A DNA stretch of 6,752 nucleotides from an uncultured Clostridia bacterium. GTDB lineage: Bacteria; Bacillota; Clostridia; Christensenellales; Borkfalkiaceae. The notes beneath the pieces are model-generated. The model searched no databases and was not told the DNA's origin. It saw only the letters and a list, made by a program, of their open reading frames with translations. The first letter of the stretch is position 1. Every line of letters starts with the position of its first letter. Location of the stretch: the NCBI GenBank assembly GCA_947174955.1, contig CAMWKX010000072.1, positions 1 through 6,752 of the forward strand, given 5' to 3'. Positions 4,971 through 6,752 of this stretch are shown here, one piece after another. The translations under genes were made by a program, and so were the position numbers.

Positions 4971-6752
4971 ATGGCACAGAAAAAGAACGTTTCCAGCGGA
5001 GCCGAAAAGGCGGAAAAGCTTGCTCTTGCGTCCAATGCGGACGGCGCTTCTACCAACACCAAGAGCACGAAGAAATCAACCAAGACGGTTAAAAAGAGCA
5101 CTCCCGCAAAGAAGAGCGGCGTGAAAAAGACCGTAAACACGGACAATACCGCCGAAAAGAGCGTGAAGACCAAGAAGGAAAAGCACGTTAAAAAGGCTAA
5201 GAAGGTCAAGGCTAAAAAGCCCGTAAGCGAAAAGCGCGCGGCTAAACTCAGGCAGCGCGCCGAAAAGAAGGTCGAAAGAGCCAAGGTTTACGCCGAGAAG
5301 AAGGCGGCGCGTTTAGAGCGCAGGCTCGCACACAAGGACGCTCGTTTAGAGCGCATTGCCGCTTTAAAGGAAAGCCGTGCGGCGCGCGCAGAACAGCGCA
5401 AAGCGCGCAGAGATATGATTAAGAGCGAGAGCAAGGAAGCACGCCGCGAGAGAATTGCCGAGGAAAGACAGGCAAAGCGCGAGGCAGCCAAGGCTAAGCG
5501 TGAAGCGTATCTCGCCGAGAAAAAGGCTAAGCGCGAACACGCTTTAAAGGTACGCGCCGAAAAGCGCGCCGAGCGCAACGACAGAGCTCAGAGGCGCACT
5601 CCCGGCTTCGGCGGCTGGCTTGCAGCCGTTATAACCCTGGGCGTAACCACCCTCGCCCTCGGCACCGTTTTAACCTTCGGCTGGCTTACAATGGACAATA
5701 TGCAGGCGGATATGGCTTCGACCTACACCGAGTCGCTCTACGAGCTTAACTCCGTAATCGACAACCTCGACGCCGATTTGTCGAGAGCCAAGGCGTCCTC
5801 CTCTTCCCGCGACAGAGTGCGCGTACTCTCCGATATAGCTATCGAGAGCCAGACGGCGGAAACCATTCTGGAAAGATTCCCCGTCGACATTCAGATGACC
5901 GAACAGCTGGCGTCTTTTATCAACAAGATGGGCGACAGCGCAAAGCAGATGCTTTACACGGTTGCCAACGGCGGCGAACTGACCTCTTCGCAGGTTAAGT
6001 CGCTCGAATATATGTACGAAACCAACGCGAAGATCAAGGAGGAAATAAACAGCCTCTGCACGACCTGCGACGGCAAGGACCTTTTAAACGCTATGCGCGG
6101 TAAGTCCAGCGCGCTCGTCGACGGTTTCAGCACCATTCAGAACAACACCTTCGAAGACCCTAAGGGCATTCAGGACGGACCTTTTGCCGACAGCGTTAAA
6201 AAGACCAACGCCAAGGCTTTGAAGGGCGCGGAAGAAATTACCGCTCAGGAAGCGGAAGAGCTTGCAAAGAAGTATTTTGCCGACTACAAGGTCGACGGCG
6301 CGGACTGCACGGGCGAAGCGGCTGCGGAAGCCCTCACCGTTTACAACGTCAATTTGTCGACGGAAGACGGCGAGATGTTCGTTCAGATTTCCAAGCTCGG
6401 CGGCAAGGTCGTAGCTTTCGACAGCTACAAGGACTGCACGAAGAATAACTTCTCGGTTGACAGATGTATCGCCATTGCGGAAGATTTCTTAACTTCCATC
6501 GGATACGACGGCTTGAAGCCCGTGTGGACGAGCGAGAACGGCACGACGTGCAATCTTAACTTTGCTCCCGTCAAGAGCGGCGCTATCCTCTACCCCGACC
6601 TCGTTAAGGTAAAGGTTTGCGAAGAACGCGGCATAGTTACGGGCGTGGAAGCTTTAAGCTACGTTTTAAACCACGGCGAAAGAAAGCTTAATAAGCCCGC
6701 TATCAGCGAGGCTCAGGCTAAGGCGAACGTCAACGGCAATATGGAAATCAGC
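4971..6752 (+). CDS. ypeB: Germination protein YpeB with a long basic N-terminal extension, cut by the window edge
   Basis: YpeB is the partner of SleB: in Bacillus it localises and stabilises SleB, holds it inactive in the dormant spore, and is degraded at germination. The 594 visible residues have three parts. Residues 1-95 are rich in Lys, Ser and Thr (KKSTPAKKSGVKKT-like), resembling histone H1 tails. Residues 95-207 are Ala/Arg/Glu/Lys-rich and probably form a long charged helix. One membrane segment (about 215-239, GGWLAAVITLGVTTLALG) precedes the YpeB ectodomain: an alpha-helical half with SLYELNSVIDNLDADLSRA, then two PepSY-like units near 423-490 and 494-570. B. subtilis YpeB is about 450 residues with only a short stretch before its membrane segment, so the first 210 residues are extra. 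The start at 4971 has GGAGGAG 7 bases upstream. No stop occurs before the right edge. Confidence 0.87.
   Translation, partial: MAQKKNVSSGAEKAEKLALASNADGASTNTKSTKKSTKTVKKSTPAKKSGVKKTVNTDNTAEKSVKTKKEKHVKKAKKVKAKKPVSEKRAAKLRQRAEKKVERAKVYAEKKAARLERRLAHKDARLERIAALKESRAARAEQRKARRDMIKSESKEARRERIAEERQAKREAAKAKREAYLAEKKAKREHALKVRAEKRAERNDRAQRRTPGFGGWLAAVITLGVTTLALGTVLTFGWLTMDNMQADMASTYTESLYELNSVIDNLDADLSRAKASSSSRDRVRVLSDIAIESQTAETILERFPVDIQMTEQLASFINKMGDSAKQMLYTVANGGELTSSQVKSLEYMYETNAKIKEEINSLCTTCDGKDLLNAMRGKSSALVDGFSTIQNNTFEDPKGIQDGPFADSVKKTNAKALKGAEEITAQEAEELAKKYFADYKVDGADCTGEAAAEALTVYNVNLSTEDGEMFVQISKLGGKVVAFDSYKDCTKNNFSVDRCIAIAEDFLTSIGYDGLKPVWTSENGTTCNLNFAPVKSGAILYPDLVKVKVCEERGIVTGVEALSYVLNHGERKLNKPAISEAQAKANVNGNMEIS

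Noticed and set aside
4964..5578. Two long minus-strand open frames opposite the 5' part of ypeB.
   Set aside because: They are antisense shadows of the Lys/Arg/Ala-rich codons of ypeB; no start signals or known domains.

Overview
The window looks like chromosomal DNA of an endospore-forming Clostridia-type Firmicute. The evidence is a Firmicute-style origin-proximal gene (dnaN), three sporulation or germination genes (spoIIR, sleB, ypeB), strong AGGAGG-type ribosome binding sites and U-tract terminators. The finer placement (perhaps a Christensenellales-like gut lineage) is only an impression from sequence style and is not supported by a search.

Left part (1-2092). The 5' part of dnaN runs leftward off the edge. 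A 410-base AT-rich gap separates it from divergent rsmG. The gap carries near-consensus DnaA boxes followed, toward dnaN, by seven consecutive DnaA-trio-like triplets and a very AT-rich stretch. This is the architecture of a basal origin unwinding module, so the gap is a candidate oriC, although dnaA itself is not beside dnaN. rsmG overlaps a SLOG-family (DUF1273/YpsA-like) gene by 16 bases, and the pair ends at a strong terminator shared with the convergent gene on the other side.

Middle part (2093-4207). On the minus strand lie spoIIR, with a forespore (sigma-F-like) promoter candidate, and upstream of it a lipoprotein with a Gly/Ser linker and a GLUG-type beta-helix. Upstream of the lipoprotein gene is the most unexplained piece of the window. 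A sigma-A-like minus-strand promoter has a predicted start at the first base of a 144-bp nested inverted repeat, and about 20 bases past the repeat there is a minus-strand intrinsic terminator. This unit could encode a structured small RNA of about 195 nt, be an attenuated leader for the lipoprotein gene, or be a dispersed palindromic element.

Right part (4208-6752). sleB and ypeB form a tight operon behind a near-perfect sigma-G promoter. Their products are the cortex-lytic enzyme and its partner/inhibitor, made in the forespore and used at germination. The YpeB here is unusual: about 210 residues of Lys/Arg/Ala-rich sequence, histone-H1-like and then a charged helix, precede the single membrane segment and would face the spore core. 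ypeB runs off the right edge.

Taken together, spoIIR (sigma-F stage, signals activation of sigma-E in the mother cell) and sleB-ypeB (sigma-G stage) lie in one sporulation-rich neighbourhood next to a probable replication origin.
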